The notes under the pieces: model-generated | Told to the model about the DNA's origin: nothing | Database searches by the model: none | Seen by the model: only the letters and a program-made list of their open reading frames with translations | Position numbers and translations under genes: made by a program | Shown here: piece by piece, positions 8,156-16,855 of the stretch | Layout: each line of letters starts with the position of its first letter | Position numbering within the stretch: the stretch's first letter is position 1 | DNA from: Clostridia bacterium | GTDB lineage: Bacteria; Bacillota; Clostridia; TANB77; UBA1234 | Assembly: GCA_900753975.1 (NCBI GenBank) | Contig: CAAEBC010000063.1 | Span: 1 to 60,088, forward strand | Reading direction: 5' to 3' | DNA length: 60,088 nucleotides

Positions 8156-9139
8156 TTACTTAGAAGCCTTCGAAATAGCCTCTAACATATACTTACAGCC
8201 TTTATCCTCAAGAACTTGAACCAAATCAAATCCTGGTCTTCTATTTGCTTCGATTAGAAGTGGACCTTTATTTGAAATAGCTACATCCCAACCTACTACA
8301 TGAACATCTGGATTTACCATTGCAGCTTTACAAACCATTTCTTCGATTTCTTTCCAATATGGTATTTCATATCCATCAAATTTTATTTTAGTTAAAGGAT
8401 GTACAGATACCCTTTCCAAATCTTTAGAAATAGCATCTCCCATAAGTTTGCCATTTTCCATATCTATGCTTACACCCATCCCACCTTGATGAAAATTATC
8501 TACAACAGCCTTTCCGTTTCCAATTCTAGCAGCTGCATAAAAAAGCTCAGCCTTTCCATTTACGACTTTAGTCATTGCACGAATTGTATTTACACTAGTC
8601 GGACAAATTTTAGCCCAATTTTCATCTTGTATAACATAGTCTTCAAGGAACATATTATTTTCTTTTATGTATTCATAAAATTTTTCTATATCTCCAACTT
8701 CAGAAACTTTCATTTTCTTTACATCAGTTCCAGCAAGACCATCTGTAGGCTTAATCATAAATACATCTTTATTATCTAAGAAATCTTTCAATTTATCAAG
8801 TCCAAATTCATAAATATAATAATCTCTTTTTGTATATTCTTTATAATATTTATGAAAATTTGTTTTTATTCTTAAGTTTGTAGATAGCTCTCTTGGTGAA
8901 TATTTTTTATAGAAATTTGAACTATATCTTATTGTAACATATTTAGATTTTTCTTTTAATGTTCTGTCATAAAATCTATAATTCAAATAATCTGATAAAC
9001 CACTCCCAAATACAACACTACAAAAAGCAGCATCTACAAACATAAGAAAAGGACTTTTATGTTTTTCTTTTCCGATTTCTTTTAAGTTTTCGTAAAACCT
9101 TTTATAATTTCCCTTAAGTAAAAAATCTACAAATTCCAT
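8156..9139 (-). CDS. Sugar-transfer-associated ATP-grasp protein (paralogue 1)
   Basis: The protein matches the ATP-grasp family linked to sugar transfer and cell-surface polymer clusters: FMIKPTDGLAGTDVKKMKVS (nucleotide-binding loop), NTIRAMTKVVNGKAELFYAA, DNFHQGGMGVSID, and VVGWDVAISNKGPLLIEANR (metal-binding end). It is closely related to the protein at 25097-26128. Substrates in this family are not firmly known. The ATG has no strong ribosome site directly before it; AAAGGAG further upstream instead leads into a six-codon ORF (MMRLEF). Confidence 0.8.
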   Translation of the reverse strand: MEFVDFLLKGNYKRFYENLKEIGKEKHKSPFLMFVDAAFCSVVFGSGLSDYLNYRFYDRTLKEKSKYVTIRYSSNFYKKYSPRELSTNLRIKTNFHKYYKEYTKRDYYIYEFGLDKLKDFLDNKDVFMIKPTDGLAGTDVKKMKVSEVGDIEKFYEYIKENNMFLEDYVIQDENWAKICPTSVNTIRAMTKVVNGKAELFYAAARIGNGKAVVDNFHQGGMGVSIDMENGKLMGDAISKDLERVSVHPLTKIKFDGYEIPYWKEIEEMVCKAAMVNPDVHVVGWDVAISNKGPLLIEANRRPGFDLVQVLEDKGCKYMLEAISKASK

Positions 9140-9192
9140 CTAAAATTTGTATGATGCATCTAAAATTCTAAACGCATCATACATCTCCTTTC

Positions 9193-11391
9193 TTATTTAT
9201 TCTTTTCAATTTGCTCTTTAGCTTTTAAAATTCCGTTATAAATTGCACGTGCAGCTGCTTCTTGGAATTCTTCGCTCTTAATTTTTTCAAGTTCTTCATC
9301 ATTAGACATATATGCAACTTCACACATAATAGACGGTAAAGTTGAATAATATAGCACCCAAACTTGATCTTTTGGATCTCTTATTCCCCAGTTTCTAGTG
9401 CCAAGTTCATCGATAAGTTCATCAGAAACTATTTGTGCTAATTCTTTACTTGTTATACCATAATCTTTATCATAATCGCCGTCATGGAACATTACTAAAG
9501 TACCGTCATACTTTTTATTAGAACTTGAATTGTTATGTATAGACACATATATATTAGCATTTTCATAACCTGTAGCAAAATCAAGTCTGCCTTGTCTATC
9601 TATAAATACATCAGTAGTTCTAGAAGCATACGTTTTTATTCCATCAGTATTATCTAAAAGTTCTTTTAGCTTAAGCATCATCTTTAAATTATAAACTTTT
9701 TCATATTCAGTACCATTACATGAACCAGGATCGCTACCACCATGACCTGCATCTAATAAAACAACAAAATCTCCATCACTTGAATCATTTGTTTTTTTCG
9801 TATTTTTCATAGTTACTACAACATCATCATTGATTTGTTTAATGCTAAATTCTGTATCTCCTGTTCCATTTATTATTATCTTGCCTGATTTAACTTCTAT
9901 AGTTTCAACAAAATTATCATCTGGCTCAATATCTTCTAATTTAGGATTAAATTTAGAAGTACTAAATTTTAAAGTGTATGTATTGTTTCTGCTAGATTCA
10001 CTTGTGCTAAATATACTCTTCTTTACTCCATATAAAGTAAATGTTGCAATCTTAGAATCAGCATCGTATTCCATATCTCCGCCTACAATGTCTTTAATTG
10101 AAACTTCTATAATTCTGCCTTTTTCAGCTACAGAATAATCGCCTTCTTTTTTTAATTCAAATACAATTCTTACTGTTAAATCATCTTTTTGTGAAAATCT
10201 AATTTCTGAAATATTTTTATTATTTGGTGTAATAGATGTTGGACCTTCTACTTCCAAAGCAGCATTTTCTATATCTATAACAATTCTATGAGGACTAGTT
10301 AATTTACTAGCTTCGTATTTAATCGTTTTATCGCCAGTGATTTTTAGTTTATTAGTTGAAGACGTATACTTTATAGAAGTAATTTTATTTCTATTTGCAA
10401 GTTCTTCTTCTGTAGGCAAATCATTTTCTGGCTCATCTATTTCACCAGAAGTATTTGTCTCTCCACTATTGTCCTCTTGAGGCTTATCCTCTTGAGGCTT
10501 GTCATCTGTCCCAGGAATTTTTATTATATCACCATTATAAACAAGTAAAACTTTTTCTGGTGATGAAATTAAATCGCTATATGCAAATGTTTTTGTAAGA
10601 GCAATGCAAGTTATTTTTTTATCTTCAGACTGAACAACTTTATAATCTTCTTTTTCTTCTAAATCAAGAACAATCCTATTAACATTACCACCTTGATCTC
10701 CAAGACGTACAGTTTGAAGTCCTGCGTATTTAACTAATATTTCTTTAGAATCAACTAGGTTTTTAGAATTAGGAACATCAAAAATAATTCTCTCAGGCTC
10801 AGATAATGTAAAAAGATTATATGTGTTAAGTGCTTTATCAGTCGTTACTTCCACATACATAGTGCCATTAAATATTTTTGCAATAACACTCGATATACTG
10901 ACTACCTCTTCTTTTTTACTTTCTATAATTACACTATTTGTATCTTTGTTAAAATCAACATTAAAATCTAAAGCCGTTCCAAGTTCTCGTAGTTTAAAAA
11001 AATTGTTACCACCAATATTATATGCTGTCAAAGATTTTTCTTCGTTATTTATTGAAAGTTTTTGTGAGCTAGGTACTGCTGTTTTTGATTTATCAGCACC
11101 TACTACAAGTTCTCCTCCAACTTGAGTATAAGATTTGTTTTTTCTCACTTCTATTAAGTGTTTTTCGGAATTATAATCGACAGAAAATTGTGAAGCTGTT
11201 GCATTTAATACATAAGCTATATCACGTAGTTTGAAAAAATTATTACCATCAATATTATATACCTCAAAATTTTTATATTCATTGTTTACCATTACCTTTT
11301 GTGGAGAAATAACTACATTTGATGCCGCAAAAGTATATGAAAAACTTAATATCATTATCAAACAAAAAATTACAAAAAGAAATTTTTTCAT
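9193..11391 (-). CDS. N-acetylmuramoyl-L-alanine amidase with copper-amine-oxidase-like and AMIN domains
   Basis: A 732-residue exported wall hydrolase. Order: signal peptide (1-23); two stalk repeats of the copper-amine-oxidase N-terminal type (about 27-75 and 88-160, each with NNFFKLR); AMIN-like domain (about 165-270); linker with KPQED repeats (about 285-320); second AMIN-like domain (about 335-430); a further beta-rich segment; catalytic Amidase_3 domain from about 540 (VVLLDAGHGGSDPGSCNGTEYE, SIHNNSSSN, EVAYMSNDEE). The zinc ligands H, E and H and the final catalytic E are visible. It probably cleaves stem peptides during division or lysis. It is divergent from the spoVA genes. Confidence 0.92.
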   Translation of the reverse strand: MKKFLFVIFCLIMILSFSYTFAASNVVISPQKVMVNNEYKNFEVYNIDGNNFFKLRDIAYVLNATASQFSVDYNSEKHLIEVRKNKSYTQVGGELVVGADKSKTAVPSSQKLSINNEEKSLTAYNIGGNNFFKLRELGTALDFNVDFNKDTNSVIIESKKEEVVSISSVIAKIFNGTMYVEVTTDKALNTYNLFTLSEPERIIFDVPNSKNLVDSKEILVKYAGLQTVRLGDQGGNVNRIVLDLEEKEDYKVVQSEDKKITCIALTKTFAYSDLISSPEKVLLVYNGDIIKIPGTDDKPQEDKPQEDNSGETNTSGEIDEPENDLPTEEELANRNKITSIKYTSSTNKLKITGDKTIKYEASKLTSPHRIVIDIENAALEVEGPTSITPNNKNISEIRFSQKDDLTVRIVFELKKEGDYSVAEKGRIIEVSIKDIVGGDMEYDADSKIATFTLYGVKKSIFSTSESSRNNTYTLKFSTSKFNPKLEDIEPDDNFVETIEVKSGKIIINGTGDTEFSIKQINDDVVVTMKNTKKTNDSSDGDFVVLLDAGHGGSDPGSCNGTEYEKVYNLKMMLKLKELLDNTDGIKTYASRTTDVFIDRQGRLDFATGYENANIYVSIHNNSSSNKKYDGTLVMFHDGDYDKDYGITSKELAQIVSDELIDELGTRNWGIRDPKDQVWVLYYSTLPSIMCEVAYMSNDEELEKIKSEEFQEAAARAIYNGILKAKEQIEKNK

Positions 11392-11462
11392 GCTTCTTCT
11401 CCTTTTAATCTAAATTCTCAACATAATGATATCACAAAATCTAAAAAAACAACAACTTTTTT

Positions 11463-11495
11463 GAATAATATTTTTAAAATTTGGGAAAAATTTTT
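11463..11495 (+). promoter_or_regulatory. Motif shared with the spoVAE upstream region (candidate forespore promoter)
   Basis: GAATA (11463-11467) is followed by TTTTTAAAATTTGG and GAAAAATT. Almost the same string precedes spoVAE (15667 on). GAATA resembles the -35 element of SigF/SigG promoters; the -10 part is not a clean match, so this is an inference. Confidence 0.4.
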
Positions 11496-11517
11496 CAAAG
11501 AAAGGATGGTTGTTAAA

Positions 11518-11730
11518 ATGAGTGTAACTAAAAAAATTCATATTCAAGGAATTTCAATAATTTCGTTTGACGATGCTATAAAAAATGCTTTAGAAGAAAC
11601 TGCACTTACAATTGATCATATATTTAATTTAAAAGTCGTTGGTCTATACTGTAACATTAAAGACAAAACTGTTCAAGAATACATCGCTGACACAGAAATA
11701 AGTTTTAAGATAGATAAAGAAAATCACTGA
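11518..11730 (+). CDS. Dodecin-family protein
   Basis: A 70-residue protein starting MSVTKKIHIQGISIISFDDA. The pattern (short beta strand, helix with FDDAIKNALEETALTI, then two strands ending in EYIADTEISFKI) is that of dodecins, small dodecamers that bind flavins or CoA. The ATG at 11518 is preceded by AAAGGATGG; frames starting earlier have no ribosome site. It is first gene of the dodecin-spoVAC-spoVAD unit, 16 bases ahead of spoVAC, so a spore-related role is likely. Confidence 0.8.
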   Translation: MSVTKKIHIQGISIISFDDAIKNALEETALTIDHIFNLKVVGLYCNIKDKTVQEYIADTEISFKIDKENH

Positions 11731-11746
11731 AGAAAGGAAGGATTAT

Positions 11747-12196
11747 ATGCGACCAATCGAAACAAAAAAAGATTATCAAGAATATGTAGATAAAAAAACT
11801 CCAAACTCCCCTATTGCTTTTAATATATTAAAAGCATTTGTCGTAGGTGGAATAATTTGTTTAATAGGACAATTTATATTAGATGGTCTAAAAGGTGCAG
11901 GTCTTAATGAAGAAGCTGCTGCATCAGTAACAAGTATTTCATTAATATTTATAGGAATTTTTTTAACTGCAATTAATGTATATAGCAAAATCGGTAAATT
12001 TGCTGGAGCTGGTTCTATAGTTCCTATAACAGGTTTTGCAAATTCTATTGCATCACCAGCAATTGAATTTAAGAGTGAAGGTTTAGTTTTAGGTGTCGGT
12101 GCAAAACTTTTTCAGATTGCAGGACCCGTACTTGTATATGGCATAACAGCTTCAATAGTTGTAGGGATACTGTATTTTCTTTTTGCAGGTCATTAA
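11747..12196 (+). CDS. spoVAC: Stage V sporulation protein AC (spore membrane channel subunit)
   Basis: SpoVAC is a mechanosensitive inner-membrane channel component for Ca-dipicolinate movement in spores. The start (MRPIETKKDYQEYVDKKTPN) and membrane segments at about 25-47, 57-77 and 120-147 match the family, as do GGIICLIGQFILD and GAGSIVPITGFANSI. Length 149 is typical. AAAGGAAGG precedes the ATG. Confidence 0.95.
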   Translation: MRPIETKKDYQEYVDKKTPNSPIAFNILKAFVVGGIICLIGQFILDGLKGAGLNEEAAASVTSISLIFIGIFLTAINVYSKIGKFAGAGSIVPITGFANSIASPAIEFKSEGLVLGVGAKLFQIAGPVLVYGITASIVVGILYFLFAGH

Positions 12197-12218
12197 GATA
12201 AAGAAAGGAATGTGAATT

Positions 12219-13229
12219 ATGGCAAATAAAAAAATCGGCAAACAAACCGTAAAATTAAGTAGTCCTGTCACAATATCTTCAACATACTCCGTAGTTGGTG
12301 TAAAAGAAGGCGAAGGTCCAATTGCAAAATACTTTGATATAATTTTAGAAGATGAATATTGGGGCGAAAAAACTTGGGAAAAAACTGAATCTAAAATAGT
12401 AAAAGAATGTGTAGCTGGTTGCTTGGGAAAAGAAAAAGTAAGTAATGAAGATATAGATTATATGTTTTCCGGAGATTTATTAAATCAATGTGTTTCATCC
12501 TCTTTTGGAATACGTGAACGTGAAATACCTTACTTTGGAATCTTTGGTGCTTGCTCTACTTTTGTTGAAGGCATGAGTTTAGGTGCAATGCTTATTGACG
12601 GCCAAATGGCAGATAATGTTTTATGCTCTACATCTAGTCACTTTTGTAGTGCTGAAAAGCAATTTAGATTTCCATTAGAATTAGGAAATCAAAGACCACC
12701 TTCTGCACAATGGACTGTGACTGGTTCTGGAACGGCACTTTTAAAATCAAGTGGTCAAGGTCCGTTCATTACTCATGTAACAACTGGCAAAATAGTAGAT
12801 ATGGGAATAAAAGACGCAAACAACATGGGAGCTGCTATGGCACCTGCTGCTGTTGATACTTTATATCAACATTTCAAAGATACTGGCAGAGGTCCAAGCT
12901 ACTATGATTTAATATTAACCGGCGACTTAGGTCATATAGGAAAAGATATTGTAAAAGATCTTATGGAAACAAGAGGTTATAATTTAAATAATAACTACAA
13001 CGACTGTGGTTGCCTAATATTTGATAAAGAAAAACAAGACACACATTCTGGCGGTAGTGGATGCGGATGCTGTGCCACAACTTTTTGTGGATATATATTT
13101 AATCAGCTACAAGCGAAAAAATTAAAACGTGTACTTCTCTGTGCAACAGGTGCTTTAATGTCTCCAACAACAGCACAGCAAAACGAAAGCATACTCGGCA
13201 TCGCACATGCAATCAGTATTGAAGTATAA
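12219..13229 (+). CDS. spoVAD: Stage V sporulation protein AD
   Basis: SpoVAD is the thiolase-fold subunit of the SpoVA complex and binds dipicolinic acid. MANKKIGKQTVKLSSPVTIS, GPIAKYFDIILEDEYWGEKTWE, FGIFGACSTFVEGMSLGAM, GDLGHIGKDIVKDLM and the Cys/Gly-rich loop GGSGCGCCATTF are typical. Length 336 is normal. It starts 22 bases after spoVAC. spoVAE, which normally follows directly, is 2.5 kb away. Confidence 0.96.
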   Translation: MANKKIGKQTVKLSSPVTISSTYSVVGVKEGEGPIAKYFDIILEDEYWGEKTWEKTESKIVKECVAGCLGKEKVSNEDIDYMFSGDLLNQCVSSSFGIREREIPYFGIFGACSTFVEGMSLGAMLIDGQMADNVLCSTSSHFCSAEKQFRFPLELGNQRPPSAQWTVTGSGTALLKSSGQGPFITHVTTGKIVDMGIKDANNMGAAMAPAAVDTLYQHFKDTGRGPSYYDLILTGDLGHIGKDIVKDLMETRGYNLNNNYNDCGCLIFDKEKQDTHSGGSGCGCCATTFCGYIFNQLQAKKLKRVLLCATGALMSPTTAQQNESILGIAHAISIEV

Positions 13230-13324
13230 AAAAAGTAAGAAAAAGGGACGGAGAAAAATTCTCACTTTTAAGAAAATGGGACGGACCTTAAATATAATGT
13301 CAAGCTGACCTATCCCAAAAGCAA

Positions 13325-13364
13325 AACAATAAAAGTGCACAAAAACCTGTGCACTTTTATTGTT
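13325..13364. terminator. Bidirectional terminator after spoVAD
   Basis: A perfect 17-bp stem (AACAATAAAAGTGCACA with TGTGCACTTTTATTGTT) lies between spoVAD and the convergent gene at 13366. Between spoVAD and the hairpin the string GGGACGG occurs twice (13256 and 13279). Confidence 0.8.
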
Positions 13365-13365
13365 C

Positions 13366-13623
13366 TTACTTATTTTCTTTCAAATATTTATCTGCTTCTT
13401 GTCTAGTAATAATATTATGCTCAACCCCAAATTCAATTAACTTAATTCTTTCATCTCCACTTAAAGTGTTCAGTTTCTCATAATATAAATTGTAAGAATT
13501 GCTAATAACCGTACCATCTTCGTTAAACATATATGAACTATAAAACTTATATATCCCTATAATGATTGCAATTACAATTAAAAGAACTACTGATATTATA
13601 ATCATTACTTTTTTATTTTTCAT
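13366..13623 (-). CDS. Small single-pass membrane protein
   Basis: One N-terminal membrane segment (residues about 6-26, IISVVLLIVIAIIIGIYKF) is followed by an outside segment ending EFGVEHNIITRQEADKYLKE, which looks like a short SHOCT-type helical motif. ATG at 13623 behind GGGTGAT; the GTG three codons earlier overlaps the ribosome site. It is last gene of a LytTR-led set. Function unknown. Confidence 0.55.
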   Translation of the reverse strand: MKNKKVMIIISVVLLIVIAIIIGIYKFYSSYMFNEDGTVISNSYNLYYEKLNTLSGDERIKLIEFGVEHNIITRQEADKYLKENK

Positions 13624-13628
13624 AATAA

Positions 13629-13901
13629 TCACCCTTTCTTTATTTTACTCAACTTGCTATTTAATTTTTTTATTATAATGTAATTATATAAAACATTTAA
13701 TATTAATATCATTAAAAATACAACTGAATAACTGAGTAAGTTGCTTCTAACACTTTTAATAAATAAGTCAACATATTTAACAACACCATCACTTAGTTTT
13801 ACCAAGAAAAAGCATTCAACTAAAGAAATTATATTTGTAAAAACGACATATCCTAGTAAATAATAAAATATTAGTTTCAAAACAACAACAAACTTTTTCA
13901 T
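13629..13901 (-). CDS. Small two-pass membrane protein beside a LytTR regulator
   Basis: Ninety residues with two clear membrane segments (about 5-31 and 55-76) and a basic tail (KKLNSKLSKIKKG). Small membrane proteins next to stand-alone LytTR regulators often hold the regulator at the membrane (the DUF3021/DUF2975 arrangement). Position, just after the LytTR gene (two bases apart), suggests that role, but I do not recognise the family. Confidence 0.55.
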   Translation of the reverse strand: MKKFVVVLKLIFYYLLGYVVFTNIISLVECFFLVKLSDGVVKYVDLFIKSVRSNLLSYSVVFLMILILNVLYNYIIIKKLNSKLSKIKKG

Positions 13902-13903
13902 AA

Positions 13904-14368
13904 CTAGATACTCCTTTCATCTAAAAATTCCATAATGCTCTTTACTTTTCTTCTTGAAACAACTTCTTCACTATCATCATTAAATACAACAACAATTCGA
14001 CCTGTTTCATTTAAATTGAAGAATTTAATATGTTTGCTATTAACAATACAAGCCTTTGAAATTCTTATAAAATTTGGATCCATTTTTTCTATTTCATAAA
14101 GTTTGCTTTTTATCTTATAACTTTTTTCTTTTGTTCTACAATAATTATATTTTTTATCACTGTAAAAACAAATAATGTCATCAATTTTTATTTCTTTTAT
14201 AATTCCATCCGAATTAACTACAATCCTCCTACTGGTTTTATTTTGAAATTGTTCGATATATTCTATTATTTCATTTACGTCTTTACTGATAACAGAAGAT
14301 TTTACTAAAACTTCAATTTCATTTTTTGGTACACTACTATCTTTTAAACTACTAACTTTAATTTTCAT
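13904..14368 (-). CDS. LytTR-domain transcription regulator
   Basis: The C-terminal 100 residues form a LytTR DNA-binding domain: GIIKEIKIDDIICFYSDKKY, YKIKSKLYEIEKMDPNFIRI, SKACIVNSKHI, and VSRRKVKSIMEFL. There is no receiver domain; the N-terminal 50 residues resemble those of the stand-alone LytTR family with membrane partners. It leads the unit with the two small membrane genes and likely controls them. Confidence 0.85.
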   Translation of the reverse strand: MKIKVSSLKDSSVPKNEIEVLVKSSVISKDVNEIIEYIEQFQNKTSRRIVVNSDGIIKEIKIDDIICFYSDKKYNYCRTKEKSYKIKSKLYEIEKMDPNFIRISKACIVNSKHIKFFNLNETGRIVVVFNDDSEEVVSRRKVKSIMEFLDERSI

Positions 14369-14608
14369 ATACCCCTCCGATTGTATTATTATTTATAATA
14401 ACACAAAACACTGTATATTTCCAGTTTTCACGACAAGAGGTATTATTTTTAGGATAAATGGCAAATTTTTTAATTTGTCATATAGATTTGTTTTATATAA
14501 GCATAATTAATAATCACATCAATTGTAATACTACAAATCAACATTATTGTACAAATAAATACTGTTTTTTACAATGTAATATAAAAGACGAAGAATAAGC
14601 TTCGCCTT

Positions 14609-15463
14609 TTATACTTTTTCATATATAACCAACGTTTTTTCACAAGTAGAATTTTTTATAATATCTGGATTTTTAAGCACTTCTTCTATTTGAGTTTTAG
14701 TTTTTAAAAGTGGTGAGCATCCATCTGAAAAAGCAAATATATATTTAGCATTTTTTAATGGAATTTCATAAGTGCTTAAAAAGTTAAGTGCTTTCTTTTC
14801 GCCTGTTAAAGAGCCTATATTATTTCTGCCAATAGCTTTAAGCCACCTATTATTTCTTACATGTTTTCTAATATATCTTCTGCAAGAATTATTTTTCCAG
14901 TTCCATTTGTTTGGAAATAGCATTTTTATAAAGTCGTATAAAATTCCTGCATCATCATTTAAGTGTGCTCCAGAATCGAATATAACATTTAAATCTTCAT
15001 CTAGAACTTTAATTTCTGAATCTCCAATTGCAAAACACTTTAAGTACTCGTCCTCTATCACTCCACCAACAGCTACGCAATTATAGTAATCATTTGCTAA
15101 ATAATTAATCTTTCTTCCTTCATTTAACTTTTTAATTTTTTCATTTGCAATCTTTACTGCATTTTTTAATACTTGAGAATTAACTATAGACTGATTTTCC
15201 AAATATGAAATAACTGTATCAACACAGATTTGTGCAGCTTTTGCAGAACCACTTGGATTTGGATATCTTGCAATCATATCCTCGGCTTCCTCAACTGTTT
15301 TAGGATATTTAAGCGGTGTGTTATCAGGGAAGTCTCTCGTTACTCCATCTGCTACGCAAAACATATTAGAATTTGCGATAAATTTGTCTTCATAGACATG
15401 TTTTAAAGAATTGTTTTCCACTATACCAAAATTATACGTTTTGGAATATCTCAGGGAATACAT
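14609..15463 (-). CDS. PP2C-like protein phosphatase
   Basis: The PPM-family pattern is visible: FCVADGVTRD (motif with the metal-binding Asp), YNCVAVGGVIEDEYLKCFAI followed by GDSEIKV, and FAFSDGCSPLL (motif D-G). A basic segment (RRYIRKHVRNNRW) is inserted before the last motif. The start at 15463 is supported by GAGGTGAT upstream; a GTG three codons earlier lies inside that site. It stands alone between the LytTR set and spoVAE, in the block that separates spoVAE from spoVAD. Substrate unknown. Confidence 0.65.
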   Translation of the reverse strand: MYSLRYSKTYNFGIVENNSLKHVYEDKFIANSNMFCVADGVTRDFPDNTPLKYPKTVEEAEDMIARYPNPSGSAKAAQICVDTVISYLENQSIVNSQVLKNAVKIANEKIKKLNEGRKINYLANDYYNCVAVGGVIEDEYLKCFAIGDSEIKVLDEDLNVIFDSGAHLNDDAGILYDFIKMLFPNKWNWKNNSCRRYIRKHVRNNRWLKAIGRNNIGSLTGEKKALNFLSTYEIPLKNAKYIFAFSDGCSPLLKTKTQIEEVLKNPDIIKNSTCEKTLVIYEKV

Positions 15464-15666
15464 CAAAATCACCTCGAATTAAATTTTTGCTGATATAAAA
15501 AGCCAGCAAGAATAATTATAGCAAAACATTTACATAAAAACAAAGTCTATAAATACTTAAAAACTCAAAAAAATAGCATTTTATAGAATTTAAACTAAAA
15601 TACAGCTATAAAGTATTTGAAAATCAAATGATACTTCGCTTTTGAATAACTATAATCAATTGCTAT

Positions 15667-15700
15667 GAATACTTTTTAAAAATTTGGAAAAATTATATTT
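15667..15700 (+). promoter_or_regulatory. Motif shared with the dodecin-spoVAC upstream region
   Basis: GAATA (15667-15671) followed by CTTTTTAAAAATTTGGAAAA repeats the arrangement at 11463. Two separated spoVA units sharing this string suggests a common forespore promoter. Confidence 0.4.
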
Positions 15701-15741
15701 AAGAAGTTTTATTATTAAAAACAATGAAAGGAAGTTTTAAG

Positions 15742-16107
15742 ATGGATATAATGAAATATGTTTGGTGCTTTGTAATTGGTGGAGCAATTTGCGTTGTGGG
15801 ACAAATATTAATAGATAAAACGAAACTAACTTCAGCTAGAATCTTAGTTTTATTTGTAACTTTAGGAGTAGTATTGACCGGGCTTGGACTATACGAGCCA
15901 GTAGCTAAAGCCGGTGGTGCTGGTGCAACTGTGCCTCTAACTGGATTTGGTTATTCACTTGCAAAAGGTGCTATAAAAGGTGTTCAAGAAAATGGGCTAC
16001 TTGGAGCTTTTACAGGTGGTGTCAAAGCTACTGCTGCTGGTATAAGCGCCGCCGTACTTTTTGGGTTTATTGCCGCACTTATATCAAAACCCAAAATCAA
16101 AAACTAA
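15742..16107 (+). CDS. spoVAE: Stage V sporulation protein AE
   Basis: A membrane protein of about 121 residues starting MDIMKYVWCFVIGGAICVVG. GGAICVVGQILID, AKAGGAGATVPLTGFGYSLA and the Gly/Ala-rich last segment match SpoVAE/SpoVAEB, and it is related to SpoVAC. The ATG at 15742 has AAAGGAAG seven bases before it; an in-frame ATG at 15724 precedes that site and is rejected. It is transcribed alone and overlaps the 3' end of the opposing mntP zero frame. Confidence 0.93.
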   Translation: MDIMKYVWCFVIGGAICVVGQILIDKTKLTSARILVLFVTLGVVLTGLGLYEPVAKAGGAGATVPLTGFGYSLAKGAIKGVQENGLLGAFTGGVKATAAGISAAVLFGFIAALISKPKIKN

Positions 16108-16111
16108 TCTT

Positions 16112-16652
16112 TTAAAATAAAGATTTTATTCCTATAGCAACAAGTATCAATCCGTCCTATAAGTTGGGCGGATTTTCTGCATTTATTTCCAAACATATTT
16201 CCAATTTTAACACCTAAAAAAGAAATTAAAAAAGTAATAATACCTATCGTAAAAATTGAAGAAAATATATTAACTTTCATAAAAGCAAAAGTAATGCCAA
16301 CAGCAAAAGCATCTATACTTGTAGCTATTGCTAATACAATCATAGTTTTAAAAGAAAAATCTTTTTCTAGATCTTGAACTTCATCAGCACCTTTTATCAT
16401 TTTAAGTCCAATAAAACTAAGAATTAAAAAGGTTATTATTCCACTAAAATAGTCTACAACGTTGCTTCCTACTCCGTTGCCAAACAAATATCCTAAAAAC
16501 GGCATTAATGCTTGAAAACCGCCGAAGTAGCCACCCACAATAACTCCATGTATAAACTTCATATTTGTTATAGAAAGACCTTTTCCCACAGAAACAGCAA
16601 ACGCATCCATAGCAAGCCCTACACTTATCATAATAATCTCTAAAAAACTCAT
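16112..16652 (-). CDS. mntP: Manganese efflux pump MntP, interrupted by a +1 frameshift at CGG
   Basis: MntP exports Mn2+. The start MSFLEIIMISVGLAMDAFAV and ATSIDAFAVGITFAFMKVN (paired Asp-containing helices) are diagnostic. The zero frame reads ...LIGRIDTCC and runs to 16104 without the last helix. Dropping the C of the in-frame CGG (16152-16154) gives LIGGLILVAIGIKSLF and a stop at 16112, the normal MntP C-terminus; total 179 residues. Start at 16652 follows GAGGGAG. No yybP-ykoY leader is obvious upstream. The same break type occurs in yabQ, sigF and spoIIAA. Confidence 0.88.
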
Positions 16653-16855
16653 TTTTGCACTCCCTCTATTCTCATACATATCGTAAAAAGTGCAAAAATA
16701 TTCAATTAAATGTTAAATTCAAAAAATATATTTGTAAGCTTTAAAATGCAAAAAGAAAATACACAAAAATCCTTAACCTTAAGAATTCTTATATATCTTC
16801 TTCTCTCCACTTTTCGCGATAATCAAAACCATTTCATCAAAACACATTAGCAAAT

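Noticed and set aside
11463..11495. Firm SigG promoter call for spoVA
   Set aside because: The -35-like GAATA is good but the -10 does not match the usual CATnnTA, so only a shared motif is claimed.
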